From assembly GCF_019160155.1 (NCBI RefSeq), contig NZ_JAFNIH010000041.1, positions 1 through 64,000 on the forward strand: 64,000 bases of DNA, in the 5' to 3' direction. Source of the stretch: Pinisolibacter aquiterrae. Its GTDB lineage: Bacteria > Pseudomonadota > Alphaproteobacteria > Rhizobiales > Ancalomicrobiaceae. The position numbers were made by a program, and so were the translations under genes. Positions 19,960 to 27,172 of the stretch are shown one piece after another. Within the stretch, counting starts at the first letter, position 1; each line of letters opens with the position of its first letter. A model generated the notes under the pieces. The model was not told the origin of the DNA, searched no databases, and was given only the letters and a program-made list of their open reading frames with translations.

Positions 19960-21307
19960 CTCGCGGCGAAGTCGTGGCGAAACGCACCGTGGCGCGGAAG
20001 CCGTCGGCCGCCCCGGGGATCGGCGAGGCGAGATCGAGGCCGAGCCCGGCGCCTCGGCAGATCGCCGCGGCGATGGCGAGGCCGAGCCCGGAGCCGTCCG
20101 AACGGGTCGGACCGCGTTCGAAGGGACGGGTGAGGAGCGCCAGCCGATCGGCCGGCACGATCGCGCCGCGGTTGGAGACGACGAAGGCGCCGTCGTCGAG
20201 CCGGACCGTCACCGGCGTGTCCGGCGCGCCGTGTTTGACGGCGTTCTCGACCAGATTTCGGGCGAGGATGGCGAAGGCGTCGGCGTCAAGATCGGAGACC
20301 GGCCCGCCCCCCGGCGCGATCCGGACGTCGAGCCGGTCGTCGCAGTCGGTCTGCCGCGCGACCTCCTCGATCACCAGCCGCAACACCGGCGCGAGCGGCG
20401 CGGGATGTTCGGCGAGGAGGCCGCCGCCCTCGGCCTTGGCCAGTTGCAGGAGCTTCTCGGAGAGACGGGCGAGGCGCCGGAGCGCGCCGGCGATCGCCTG
20501 GGCCCGTTCCCGGGCCGCGCCCTCCGGCAGTTCGGCGAGGAGACGCTGGGTCTGGGCGAGGGCGGCGGCGATCGGCGTCCGCAATTCGTGGGCGCTGTTG
20601 GCGGTGAAACCGCGTTCCGCCTCGAGCGTGCCCCTGAGGCGCTCGATCAGCGCGTCGACCGCCGCCGCCACCGGCGTCAGCTCGTCCGGCAGGCCCGACG
20701 AGGTCACCGGCGAGAGATTGCCGCGCCCGCGCCCCTCGATGGCGCGACGGAACGCGACCACCGGGCCGAGCGTCAGCCGCACCATCATCCACACCCCGAG
20801 GAGGGCGATCGGCACCAGCGCGAACAACGGCCAGACCAGCGCGGTGACGGCGCCGCGCACGGCGGCCTCGCGATGGCCGAGTTCCTCGGCGGTGGTGACG
20901 ACGATCGTGCCGCGCACGGCCGCCTCGGAATAGGTACGCAGGCGCTCGGTGGTGAGGAAGCCCGGCGCCGTGGCCTTCGGCAGCCGCGCCGGATCGGCGT
21001 CGCTCGATTGCAGGAGGACCCGGCCCTCGCCGTCGCGCACCACCCAGGTGATGGTCTCGCGATGCGTGCCGATCGGCGCCATGTGCTGAGTGGTGCTGTC
21101 GGCGTCGCGCGCCAGCACCTCCGAATAGGCGAGCGGCAACACCCGCTGCGCCACCTCCTGGAGCGCGCTGTCGAAGACTTCGTCGATCTCGCGGCGCAGC
21201 ACCAGCCCGGCGAGCGCCGCCGCGCCGAGCCACAACAGCGCGATCGCCACCGCCAGGCCGAGGGCGAGGCGGGTTCTGAGGCTCCAGGTCGCCCGCGCGC
21301 CGCTCAC
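19955..21307 (-). CDS. Two-component sensor histidine kinase
   Basis: This 450 aa inner-membrane sensor has an N-terminal helix (LRTRLALGLAVAIALLWLGA), a periplasmic region of about 120 residues, a second helix (VWPLFALVPIALLGVWMMV) and a HAMP-like linker. The H-box is NSAHELRTPIAAALAQTQ, with the phospho-accepting His. ATPase boxes are NLVENAVKHG and GSGLGLAIAAAI. The GTG start at 21307 overlaps the regulator stop (GTGA). It resembles QseC/PmrB-class kinases, and the ligand is not evident. Its position immediately upstream of the metal-redox genes suggests it senses a metal or redox condition in the periplasm. Confidence 0.9.
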   Translation of the reverse strand: MSGARATWSLRTRLALGLAVAIALLWLGAAALAGLVLRREIDEVFDSALQEVAQRVLPLAYSEVLARDADSTTQHMAPIGTHRETITWVVRDGEGRVLLQSSDADPARLPKATAPGFLTTERLRTYSEAAVRGTIVVTTAEELGHREAAVRGAVTALVWPLFALVPIALLGVWMMVRLTLGPVVAFRRAIEGRGRGNLSPVTSSGLPDELTPVAAAVDALIERLRGTLEAERGFTANSAHELRTPIAAALAQTQRLLAELPEGAARERAQAIAGALRRLARLSEKLLQLAKAEGGGLLAEHPAPLAPVLRLVIEEVARQTDCDDRLDVRIAPGGGPVSDLDADAFAILARNLVENAVKHGAPDTPVTVRLDDGAFVVSNRGAIVPADRLALLTRPFERGPTRSDGSGLGLAIAAAICRGAGLGLDLASPIPGAADGFRATVRFATTSPRA

Positions 21308-21975
21308 GGCGCCCCCCCGGGACGGCCGAGCCGATAGCCCATGCCGCGCACCGTCTCGATCACGTCCGATCCGAGCTTCTTGCGCAGCCGGGCGATGTAG
21401 ACCTCGATCGTGTTGCTCTCGATCTCGGCGTCGAAGGAATAGAGCCGTTCCTCGAGTTGCGGCTTCGACATCAGCTGATTGGGCCGCTGCACCAGCGCCT
21501 CGAACAGCGACCACTCGCGCGCCGTCAGCGAGACCGCGCGTCCGTCGCGGCGCACCGACCGTGCCGCGAGATCGACCTCGAGCGGACCGATCGTGACGAG
21601 CGGATTGGGATTTCCGGCGTAGCGCCGCCCGACCGCCTTGATCCGCGCCGACAGTTCGAAGAGGTCGAAGGGCTTGACCAGATAGTCGTCGGCGCCGGCG
21701 TCGAGCCCGGCGATCCGGTCGGAGATCTGATCGCGGGCGGTGAGAATGACGACCGGCGTGACGTCGCCCGCCGCCCGCCGCGCCTTGAGGAAGTCGAGGC
21801 CGCGCCCGTCGGGCAGCATCAGGTCGAGCAGGACCAGATCGAAGGCGGCCGAGAGGATCGCCTCGCCGGCGGCGTCGAGGCGCTTGACCCAGTCGACGGT
21901 GTGGCCGTCGGCGGCGATCTGGTCGCGCACCGCCTGACCGAGCATGGGATCGTCCTCGACGAGAAGAATGCGCAT
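21304..21975 (-). CDS. OmpR/PhoB-family response regulator
   Basis: This 223 aa regulator has a receiver domain (MRILLVEDDPMLGQAV, phospho-acceptor Asp in LVLLDLMLPDGRG, VVILTARD, YLVKPFDLFEL) and a winged-helix output domain (LTAREWSLFEALVQRPNQ, SNTIEVYIARLRKKL, ETVRGMGYRLG). It is QseB/PmrA-like in pattern. It is coupled to the kinase by a 4-base overlap. It is divergent from a small PepSY gene across 139 bases holding a TTCAG-N6-TTCAG repeat that also occurs downstream of the kinase. It probably controls itself, the PepSY gene and the 11-20 kb block. Confidence 0.92.
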   Translation of the reverse strand: MRILLVEDDPMLGQAVRDQIAADGHTVDWVKRLDAAGEAILSAAFDLVLLDLMLPDGRGLDFLKARRAAGDVTPVVILTARDQISDRIAGLDAGADDYLVKPFDLFELSARIKAVGRRYAGNPNPLVTIGPLEVDLAARSVRRDGRAVSLTAREWSLFEALVQRPNQLMSKPQLEERLYSFDAEIESNTIEVYIARLRKKLGSDVIETVRGMGYRLGRPGGAP

Positions 21976-22061
21976 GGGCCGCCTCGATGGGGTCGCCTCG
22001 ATGGATGTCGCGCCACCCTATCGCGCCGAGGCCGTGAACGGATCCCCCCGTTTGCGCGCGC

Positions 22062-22081
22062 GCGTTCAGCCGGCCTTCAGG
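22062..22081 (+). promoter_or_regulatory. Direct repeat GCGTTCAG..TTCAGG in the divergent promoter region
   Basis: GCGTTCAGCCGGCCTTCAGG has two TTCAG half-sites with an 11-bp period. It lies 34 bases before the PepSY start and 87 bases before the response-regulator start. Ten bases after the second half-site is CATGAT (22091-22096), a 4/6 match to a -10. That placing would suit an activator replacing the -35 contact. The element matches 16 of 20 bases with 19940-19959. Confidence 0.5.
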
Positions 22082-22114
22082 TCCGCGTGCCATGATCCCT
22101 TCGCTTGGTATGGA

Positions 22115-22444
22115 GTGAGAATCTTGGCGAGAGCTCTGGTGTCGTCGTCGTTCGCGATCGTGTTCGCGGCTCTCATCGCATCGCCATCGGCCTGGGCCGA
22201 TCGCCGCTGCGCCGTGCCGCTCGCCGATTGGCAGCCGCGTCAGGCGCTCGAGAGCCGTCTCGCCGCCGACGGCTGGACCGTGCTGTCGATCCGCAGCGAC
22301 GACGGCTGTTACAAGGTCTTGGCGAAGAACGCGCGCGGCGAGGTGATGAAGGCCAAGTTCGACCCCGCCACGCTGGAGCGCGTCACCGGCGATCGTCACG
22401 GCCACGGCGACCGCGACGACGACCGCGGCGGCGACGATCACTGA
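22115..22444 (+). CDS. Small exported PepSY-domain protein with His/Asp-rich tail
   Basis: This 109 aa product starts with a signal peptide (VSSSFAIVFAALIASPSAWA) followed by a single PepSY-type domain. That domain begins RRCAVPLADWQPRQALESRL and includes GWTVLSIRSDDGCYKVLAKN and MKAKFDPATLERV. It ends in a His/Asp/Arg-rich tail (GDRHGHGDRDDDRGGDDH). Its two cysteines could form a disulfide. Small PepSY proteins are often controlled by adjacent two-component systems and may inhibit or signal. The GTG start at 22115 is chosen for the signal peptide and is uncertain. The gene is divergent from the regulator and shares its promoter region, so it is probably a target of that regulator. Confidence 0.75.
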   Translation: MRILARALVSSSFAIVFAALIASPSAWADRRCAVPLADWQPRQALESRLAADGWTVLSIRSDDGCYKVLAKNARGEVMKAKFDPATLERVTGDRHGHGDRDDDRGGDDH

Positions 22445-22511
22445 GCCTCACGGCGAGGCCGGCCCCCTGGAGAGATCCCGAGGAGCCGAGGCCCGCCGCG
22501 GGCTCCGCCGA

Positions 22512-22745
22512 TCAGCCGAGCCAGCCGCCGATGTCCTCCGCCTTGGGCAGGCCGCCCGCGTGGACCACCTTGCCGTCGACGACGATGCCCGGGGTCGAGG
22601 CGATGCCGTAGCCGGCGATGGCGGCATAGTCGGTCACCTTCTCGATGGTGATGGGGATGCCGAGCCGATCGGCCTCCGCCTGCACCATCTCGGCGGTGGT
22701 CTGGCAGCGTTTGCAGCCGGGGCCGAGCACCTTGACGTCCTTCAT
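22512..22745 (-). CDS. Mini-thioredoxin (redox-active disulfide protein 2 family)
   Basis: This 77 aa cytosolic thioredoxin-fold protein starts MKDVKVLGPGCKRCQTTAEM, with a CxxC active site at C11 and C14. A cis-proline segment ASTPGIVVDGKVVHAGG follows. The size and sequence fit the TIGR00412-type small thioredoxins that accompany metalloid permeases. It lies 22 bases downstream of the permease gene on the same strand, so it is the third gene of an arsR-permease-thioredoxin operon. It may deliver reducing equivalents or hold a metal(loid) for export; this is inferred from context. Confidence 0.85.
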   Translation of the reverse strand: MKDVKVLGPGCKRCQTTAEMVQAEADRLGIPITIEKVTDYAAIAGYGIASTPGIVVDGKVVHAGGLPKAEDIGGWLG

Positions 22746-22767
22746 GGGGTCTTCTCCTTGCCTGCCC

Positions 22768-23832
22768 TCACACGAAGAGGGCGTTGAACAGCCAGCCGAC
22801 CGCGAGAATGCCGGCGCCGACGACGGCGATGAACACGGCGATCAGTTTCGCGGTCAGAACCTTGCGCAGGATGATCATCTCGGGCAGCGACAGCGCGATC
22901 ACGCTCATCATGAAGGCGAGCACGGTCCCGAGCGCCGCGCCCTTGGTGAGCAGCGCCTCGACCACCGGGATGATGCCGGCGGCGTTGGAATACATGGGGA
23001 TGCCGACGATCACGGCGGCGGGAACCGACCACCACGCCTCGCGTCCCATGATCGCGGCGATCAGATCGACCGGCGCCCAACCGTGGATGAAGGCGCCGGC
23101 GGCGATGCCGACGATGATCCACATCCACACCTTGCCGACGATGTCCTTCACCGCGTCGATGCCGGCGCGGATCCGGTCGACCACGGTCACGGTCGCGACC
23201 GGCAGATCGGCGGCCCCGGCCCGCACGTTCAAGACCCATTCCTGCAGCCAGCCCTCGAGATGCAGCCGCCCGATCACCCAGCCGGCGACGATGGCGACGC
23301 CGAGCCCGAAGCCGAGATAGGTCAGCGCGATCTTCCAGCCGACCAGCGCGAACAGGAGCCCGAGCGCCACCTCGTTGACCATCGGCGCGGCGATCAGGAA
23401 CGAGAAGGTGACGCCGAGCGGCACCCCGGCCGAGACGAAGCCGATGAAGAGCGGCACCGCCGAGCACGAGCAGAACGGCGTGACTATGCCGAGCGAGGCG
23501 GCGGCGACGTTGCCGATCCCCTCGCGGCGCCCGGCGAGGAGCGCGCGGGTGTGTTCGGGCGAGAAGAAGCTGCGCACGATCCCCATGGCGAAGACCACGA
23601 GCGTGAGCAGCATCAGGACCTTCGGCGTGTCGTAGACGAAGAAGGCGACGGCGTCGGCGGCATGGCTTCCCGGCGTCAGCGGCAGCGCCGCGACGACCGC
23701 GTCGGCGAAGCCCGGCAACAGGCCGTAGACGAAGAACCAGGCCGCGACGAAGGCCACGGTTCCGCCGACCCACAGGCCGGTGTGGGCGTTCGGTGCCCCC
23801 CTCGGGGCCGGCGCGGAACAGGCGTTGGTCAT
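22768..23832 (-). CDS. Permease of the DUF318/ArsP-type family
   Basis: This 354 aa inner-membrane protein has about nine hydrophobic helices. It has the family signatures GIVTPFCSCSAVPLFIGF (with a Cys-Ser-Cys) and AAPMVNEVALGLL early, and VGIPMYSNAAGIIPVVEALL and MSVIALSLPEMIIL late. Some members of this permease family (ArsP) export trivalent organoarsenicals. Its ATG overlaps the arsR stop by 4 bases. Together with the ArsR regulator and the divergent arsC, an arsenic-related role is the best guess, but other metal(loid)s are possible. Confidence 0.82.
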   Translation of the reverse strand: MTNACSAPAPRGAPNAHTGLWVGGTVAFVAAWFFVYGLLPGFADAVVAALPLTPGSHAADAVAFFVYDTPKVLMLLTLVVFAMGIVRSFFSPEHTRALLAGRREGIGNVAAASLGIVTPFCSCSAVPLFIGFVSAGVPLGVTFSFLIAAPMVNEVALGLLFALVGWKIALTYLGFGLGVAIVAGWVIGRLHLEGWLQEWVLNVRAGAADLPVATVTVVDRIRAGIDAVKDIVGKVWMWIIVGIAAGAFIHGWAPVDLIAAIMGREAWWSVPAAVIVGIPMYSNAAGIIPVVEALLTKGAALGTVLAFMMSVIALSLPEMIILRKVLTAKLIAVFIAVVGAGILAVGWLFNALFV

Positions 23833-24131
23833 GCGGCTTCCTCCTCGTCTTCGACGGCGGCGACCGGCAGCGCCAGAACCGCGTCGACCACCGCGACGAT
23901 CAGCGGATCGAGGCGGGGCTTGCGGCGATAACGAACCCATTGGGCGTCGCGGCGGTCGCCGACGAGACCGGCGGTCTTCAGCGCGCTCATGTGTCGCGAC
24001 ATCCGCGACTGGCTCGCGCCGAGCTTCCCCATCAGTTCGCAGACGCAGTGCTCCTGCCCGTCCCAAAGGAGACGCAGCGCCTCGAGGCGGGTCGGATCGG
24101 ACAGCACGGACATCAGGTCGGTGGGGCTCAT
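23829..24131 (-). CDS. arsR: ArsR/SmtB-family metalloregulatory repressor
   Basis: This is a 100 aa winged-helix protein with the ArsR core: MSVLSDPTRLEALRLLWDG, then the metal-binding ECVCEL-like segment HCVCELMGKL with two cysteines. The recognition helix is SQSRMSRHMSALKTAGLV, followed by DRRDAQWVRYRR. It ends in an acidic tail. As2+/As3+-type ArsR repressors release DNA on binding As(III) through such cysteines. It is first in an operon with the permease and mini-thioredoxin and is divergent from arsC across 306 bases, so it likely represses both. Confidence 0.9.
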   Translation of the reverse strand: MSPTDLMSVLSDPTRLEALRLLWDGQEHCVCELMGKLGASQSRMSRHMSALKTAGLVGDRRDAQWVRYRRKPRLDPLIVAVVDAVLALPVAAVEDEEEAA

Positions 24132-24437
24132 CGCGGGGTCCTGCTCGTGTACGGCGACGCCGAATGTGAAAATGCGGACTGGCGCATATGCTGAGAGGAG
24201 AATGGACGCATGTCAATCGAGGGACAACACGGATCTCGCATTTTCATCGATAAATCGACGACCGTGGATATATGAAAGGATGCCGAAGTCCGTCCCACCT
24301 TCGCCACCGTCGTCGGCCCGCCGGTCGACGTTCTCGTGAGGATCGCGCCGGTCGATGTGGCGTCGTGGACGCGAGGGCGGTATGTCCCGAAGGACCGGAC
24401 CACCCGACCCCGATCGCCGCGAGAGGAACCGAGATCC
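24132..24437. promoter_or_regulatory. Divergent arsR/arsC control region with GCATATGC palindrome
   Basis: These 306 noncoding bases are clearly less GC-rich than the flanking genes, especially 24160-24280. A perfect 8-bp palindrome GCATATGC (24184-24191) lies about 55 bases upstream of arsR and is a candidate operator half. Other AT-rich patches (GATAAATCG and GGATATATG near 24248-24273) could serve as -10 elements for arsC. No gene is visible here. Confidence 0.4.
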
Positions 24438-24869
24438 ATGACCGTCGTCGTCTACCACAACCCGAAATGCGGCACCTCGCGCAACACCTTGGCGCTGATC
24501 CGCCACGCCGGGATCGAGCCCGAGGTGATCGAATATCTGAAGACGCCGCCGTCACGCGAGCGCCTCGTCGAGCTGATCGCCGCCATGGGCGTGCCGGTGC
24601 GCGCCGTCATCCGCGAGAAGGGTACGCCCTACGCCGAGCGCGGCCTCGCCGACCCGAGCCTGACCGACGATCGGCTGATCGACGCGATGATCGCCGATCC
24701 GATCCTGATCAACCGGCCGATCGTCGTCACCGAGAAGGGCGTGCGGCTGTGTCGTCCCTCCGAGCTGGTGCTCGATCTCCTGCCGGCGATGCCTGGGGCC
24801 GAGTTCCGCAAGGAGGACGGCGAACGCGTCCTCGATGCCGAGGGCCGTCCGGTCGCCGGCCGAAGCTGA
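24438..24869 (+). CDS. arsC: Glutaredoxin-type arsenate reductase
   Basis: This 143 aa cytoplasmic enzyme begins MTVVVYHNPKCGTSRNTLAL, with catalytic Cys11 in the ArsC HNPKCGTSRN box. LKTPPSRERL, the conserved Arg-bearing VRAVIREKGTPY and LINRPIVVTEKGVRLCRPSE follow. The last contains the conserved arginines and proline of the thioredoxin fold. It reduces arsenate to arsenite using glutathione/glutaredoxin. The ATG at 24438 is preceded by AGAGGAACC. The gene stands alone, divergent from the arsR operon. Some ArsC-like proteins are YfgD or Spx relatives, but the active-site context is typical of ArsC. Confidence 0.9.
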   Translation: MTVVVYHNPKCGTSRNTLALIRHAGIEPEVIEYLKTPPSRERLVELIAAMGVPVRAVIREKGTPYAERGLADPSLTDDRLIDAMIADPILINRPIVVTEKGVRLCRPSELVLDLLPAMPGAEFRKEDGERVLDAEGRPVAGRS

Positions 24870-24877
24870 TCTCCTTC

Positions 24878-24916
24878 TCGTCCCCGTCGGCGCGGCTCTC
24901 GCCCCGGCGGGGACGA
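24878..24916 (+). terminator. Hairpin after arsC
   Basis: TCGTCCCCG (24878-24886) pairs perfectly with CGGGGACGA (24908-24916), with further CGG/CCG pairing inside the loop, 9 bases after the arsC stop. It is followed by AAGG rather than a T-run, so termination would be weak or Rho-assisted. Confidence 0.4.
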
Positions 24917-25039
24917 AAGGTGAAGAATTCATATCGATTGAAAGCAGAATGAAAGCGGAGGTCGGCATCCTGCCTCCCGAGCCTCCCCGGTCCCGAGCGC
25001 GGGACGAGAAGGGAGGCGTGGAAACGTCAGGAGAACGAC

Positions 25040-26041
25040 ATGTCTTTCAAGACCTGGGCGGCCGCTTCCGTGGCCCTCGCGACGATCACCGCGGCCGCGA
25101 CCCCCGCTCTCGCGCTCGACAAGGTCACCATCATGGTGGGCGGCATCGAGAAGCAGATCTACCTGCCCGCCAAACTGACCGAGCAGCTCGGCTTCTTCAA
25201 GGAAGAGGGCATCGAGGTCGAGCTCCTCTCCGAGCCGGCCGGCGTCGACGCCGAGAACGAGATGCTGGCGGGCGCGGTCCAGGGCGTGGTCGGCTTCTAC
25301 GACCACTGCGTCGACCTCCAGGCCAAGGGCAAGTTCGCCATGTCGGTGGTGCAGTTCTCGCGCGCCCCCGGCGAGGTCGAGATGGTCTCCACCAAACACC
25401 CCGAGATCAAGTCCCCGGCCGACTTCAAGGGCAAGTCGCTCGGCGTGACCGGGCTCGGCTCCTCCACCAACTTCCTCACCCAGTATCTGGCGGTGAAGAA
25501 CGGCGTCGCGCTCGGTGAGTTCACCACGCTGCCGGTCGGTGCCGGCACCACCTTCATCGCCGCCATGCAGCAGGACAAGATTCAGGCCGGCATGACCACC
25601 GAGCCGACCATCTCGCGCCTCCTGAAGACCGGCGACGCGGCGGTCCTGATCGACATGCGCACGCCGGAAAAGACCAAGGAAGCCCTCGGCGGCACCTATC
25701 CGGCCGCATCCCTCTACATGTCGGCGGCCTATGTCGAGAGCCACAAGGCCGAGGTCCAGAAGCTCGCCAACGCCTTCGTCAAGACGTTGAAGTGGATGTC
25801 GACCCATTCGGCCGAGGAGATCACCGACAAGATGCCCAAGGACTATTGGGCCGGTGACCGCGCCATGTACGTGAAGGCGATCGCCGACGGCAAGGCGCAG
25901 TTCACCACCGACGGCGTCATGCCCGAGGACGGCCCGGCGACGGTCCTCGCCGTGCTCTCCGGCTTCTCCAAGAACGTCAAGGGCAAGCAGATCGACCTCG
26001 CCAAGACCTACACGACCGAATTCGTGAAGAAGGCGCAGTGA
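25040..26041 (+). CDS. NitT/TauT-type ABC transporter substrate-binding protein
   Basis: This 333 aa periplasmic protein has a Sec signal ending AATPALA and an NMT1/SsuA-type fold. Recognisable pieces are KVTIMVGGIEKQIYLPAKL, the GFFKEEGIEVEL segment, MLAGAVQGVVGFYDH, FKGKSLGVTGLGSSTNF and AGMTTEPTISRLL. Family ligands include nitrate, taurine, alkanesulfonates and thiamine precursors; nothing in the sequence fixes which. AGGAG stands 7 bases before the ATG. The ATPase and permease genes follow, but after 301 bases containing two palindromes, so the binding protein may be expressed at a higher level than the rest. Confidence 0.88.
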   Translation: MSFKTWAAASVALATITAAATPALALDKVTIMVGGIEKQIYLPAKLTEQLGFFKEEGIEVELLSEPAGVDAENEMLAGAVQGVVGFYDHCVDLQAKGKFAMSVVQFSRAPGEVEMVSTKHPEIKSPADFKGKSLGVTGLGSSTNFLTQYLAVKNGVALGEFTTLPVGAGTTFIAAMQQDKIQAGMTTEPTISRLLKTGDAAVLIDMRTPEKTKEALGGTYPAASLYMSAAYVESHKAEVQKLANAFVKTLKWMSTHSAEEITDKMPKDYWAGDRAMYVKAIADGKAQFTTDGVMPEDGPATVLAVLSGFSKNVKGKQIDLAKTYTTEFVKKAQ

Positions 26042-26080
26042 TACCGGCGTGAGGAAGAGTCGACTCGCCGGACTCTGTTC

Positions 26081-26131
26081 GGCTTCACCCTGAGGTGCCC
26101 GGCCGCAGGTCGGGCCTCGAAGGGTGAAGCC
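26081..26131. repeat. Long imperfect palindrome, first of an adjacent pair
   Basis: GGCTTCACCCT (26081-26091) pairs with AGGGTGAAGCC (26121-26131); the inside also pairs in part (GCCCG with CGGGC). It looks like the intergenic palindromic repeats scattered through Rhizobiales genomes. In this place it could also act as a processing or attenuation stem after the binding-protein gene. The 301-base gap 26042-26342 holds only this, its neighbour and the ATPase leader. Confidence 0.5.
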
Positions 26132-26150
26132 TCCACGGAGGGTGCCTCTC

Positions 26151-26200
26151 GGCCCTTCGTCCCTCGAGACGCGCCTTCGGCGCTCCTCGGGATGAAGGCC
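26151..26200. repeat. Long imperfect palindrome, second of an adjacent pair
   Basis: GGCCCTTCGTCCC at 26151-26163 pairs with GGGATGAAGGCC ending at 26200, around a TTCG tetraloop-like centre with ACGCGCC/GCGC arms. Twenty bases separate it from the first palindrome. The sequence pattern (CTCGAGACGCGCC-TTCG-GCGC) resembles dispersed alphaproteobacterial repeats. Confidence 0.5.
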
Positions 26201-26342
26201 CTCCGCACCAGGTCCGACGGGTCGGAATTTTCCGCACTCCGAACGAGATCCGCGGACCGGCCCCGGCCGCTCCGAGAAATCCCTCTCTCTCCCGATCCCT
26301 TCTCGGACGGCGGCGCGGCGACGCGTCGGCCGCAGGAGCCCC

Positions 26343-27161
26343 ATGGCCACGATTTCTCCCCCCGGTGACGGCCCGGCCGTCGAACTGATCGACGTCGAGC
26401 GTCGCTTCCTCACCCCCGACGGCCGCTCGATGACGGCGATCCGCGATTTCTCGATGACCGTCGGTCGCGGCGAGTTCGTCGCGGTGGTCGGCCCGACCGG
26501 CTGCGGCAAGTCGACCACCCTCGGCCTCGTCTCCGGCCTGTCGCGGCCGACACTGGGGGCGGTGCGGATCTTCGGCGAGCCGGTGACGGGGATCGATCCG
26601 CGCGTCGGCTTCGTCTTCCAGACCGACGCGCTCTTTCCCTGGCGCACGGTGGTCGACAACGTCGTCGCCGGCCCGCTCTTCCGTGGGCGGTCCAAGGAGG
26701 AGGCCTACGAGGGCGCGCGCTCCTGGCTGAAGAGGGTCGGCCTCGCCAAGTTCGAGAACCACTATCCCCATCAACTCTCCGGCGGCATGCGGAAGCGCGT
26801 GGCGCTCGCCCAGACCTTCATCAACGAGCCCAAGATCCTGTTGATGGACGAGCCCTTCTCGGCGCTCGACGTGCAGACCCGGGTGGTGATGCACGAGGAG
26901 CTTCTGAACCTGTGGTCGGAGCAGCAGGCCTCGGTGATCTTCGTCACCCACGACCTCGAGGAGGCGATCGCCCTCGCCGACCGGGTCTATGTGCTGACCA
27001 ACGGCCCGGCCACGGTGAAGTCGATCTACACGATCGATCTTCCGCGCCCGCGCGTCGTCGCCGACATTCGCTACCAGCCCCGCTTCATCGAGATCTCGCA
27101 CACGATCTGGAACGATCTGCGCGAGGAAGTTCAGGCGGGCTATTCCCGCTCGGCCGCCTGA
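26343..27161 (+). CDS. NitT/TauT-type ABC transporter ATPase
   Basis: This 272 aa ATPase has Walker A GPTGCGKST, a Q-loop (FQTDALFPWRTV), signature LSGGMRKRVALAQ, Walker B ILLMDEPFSALD and an H-loop with VTHDLEEAIALADR. It matches the SsuB/TauB/NrtD subfamily that energises NMT1-type importers. The ATG at 26343 follows AGGAGCCCC. The permease gene starts 11 bases downstream, so these two form a unit. The binding-protein gene upstream is separated by palindromes but is clearly the partner. Confidence 0.92.
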   Translation: MATISPPGDGPAVELIDVERRFLTPDGRSMTAIRDFSMTVGRGEFVAVVGPTGCGKSTTLGLVSGLSRPTLGAVRIFGEPVTGIDPRVGFVFQTDALFPWRTVVDNVVAGPLFRGRSKEEAYEGARSWLKRVGLAKFENHYPHQLSGGMRKRVALAQTFINEPKILLMDEPFSALDVQTRVVMHEELLNLWSEQQASVIFVTHDLEEAIALADRVYVLTNGPATVKSIYTIDLPRPRVVADIRYQPRFIEISHTIWNDLREEVQAGYSRSAA

Positions 27162-27172
27162 GGAGGGACGCC

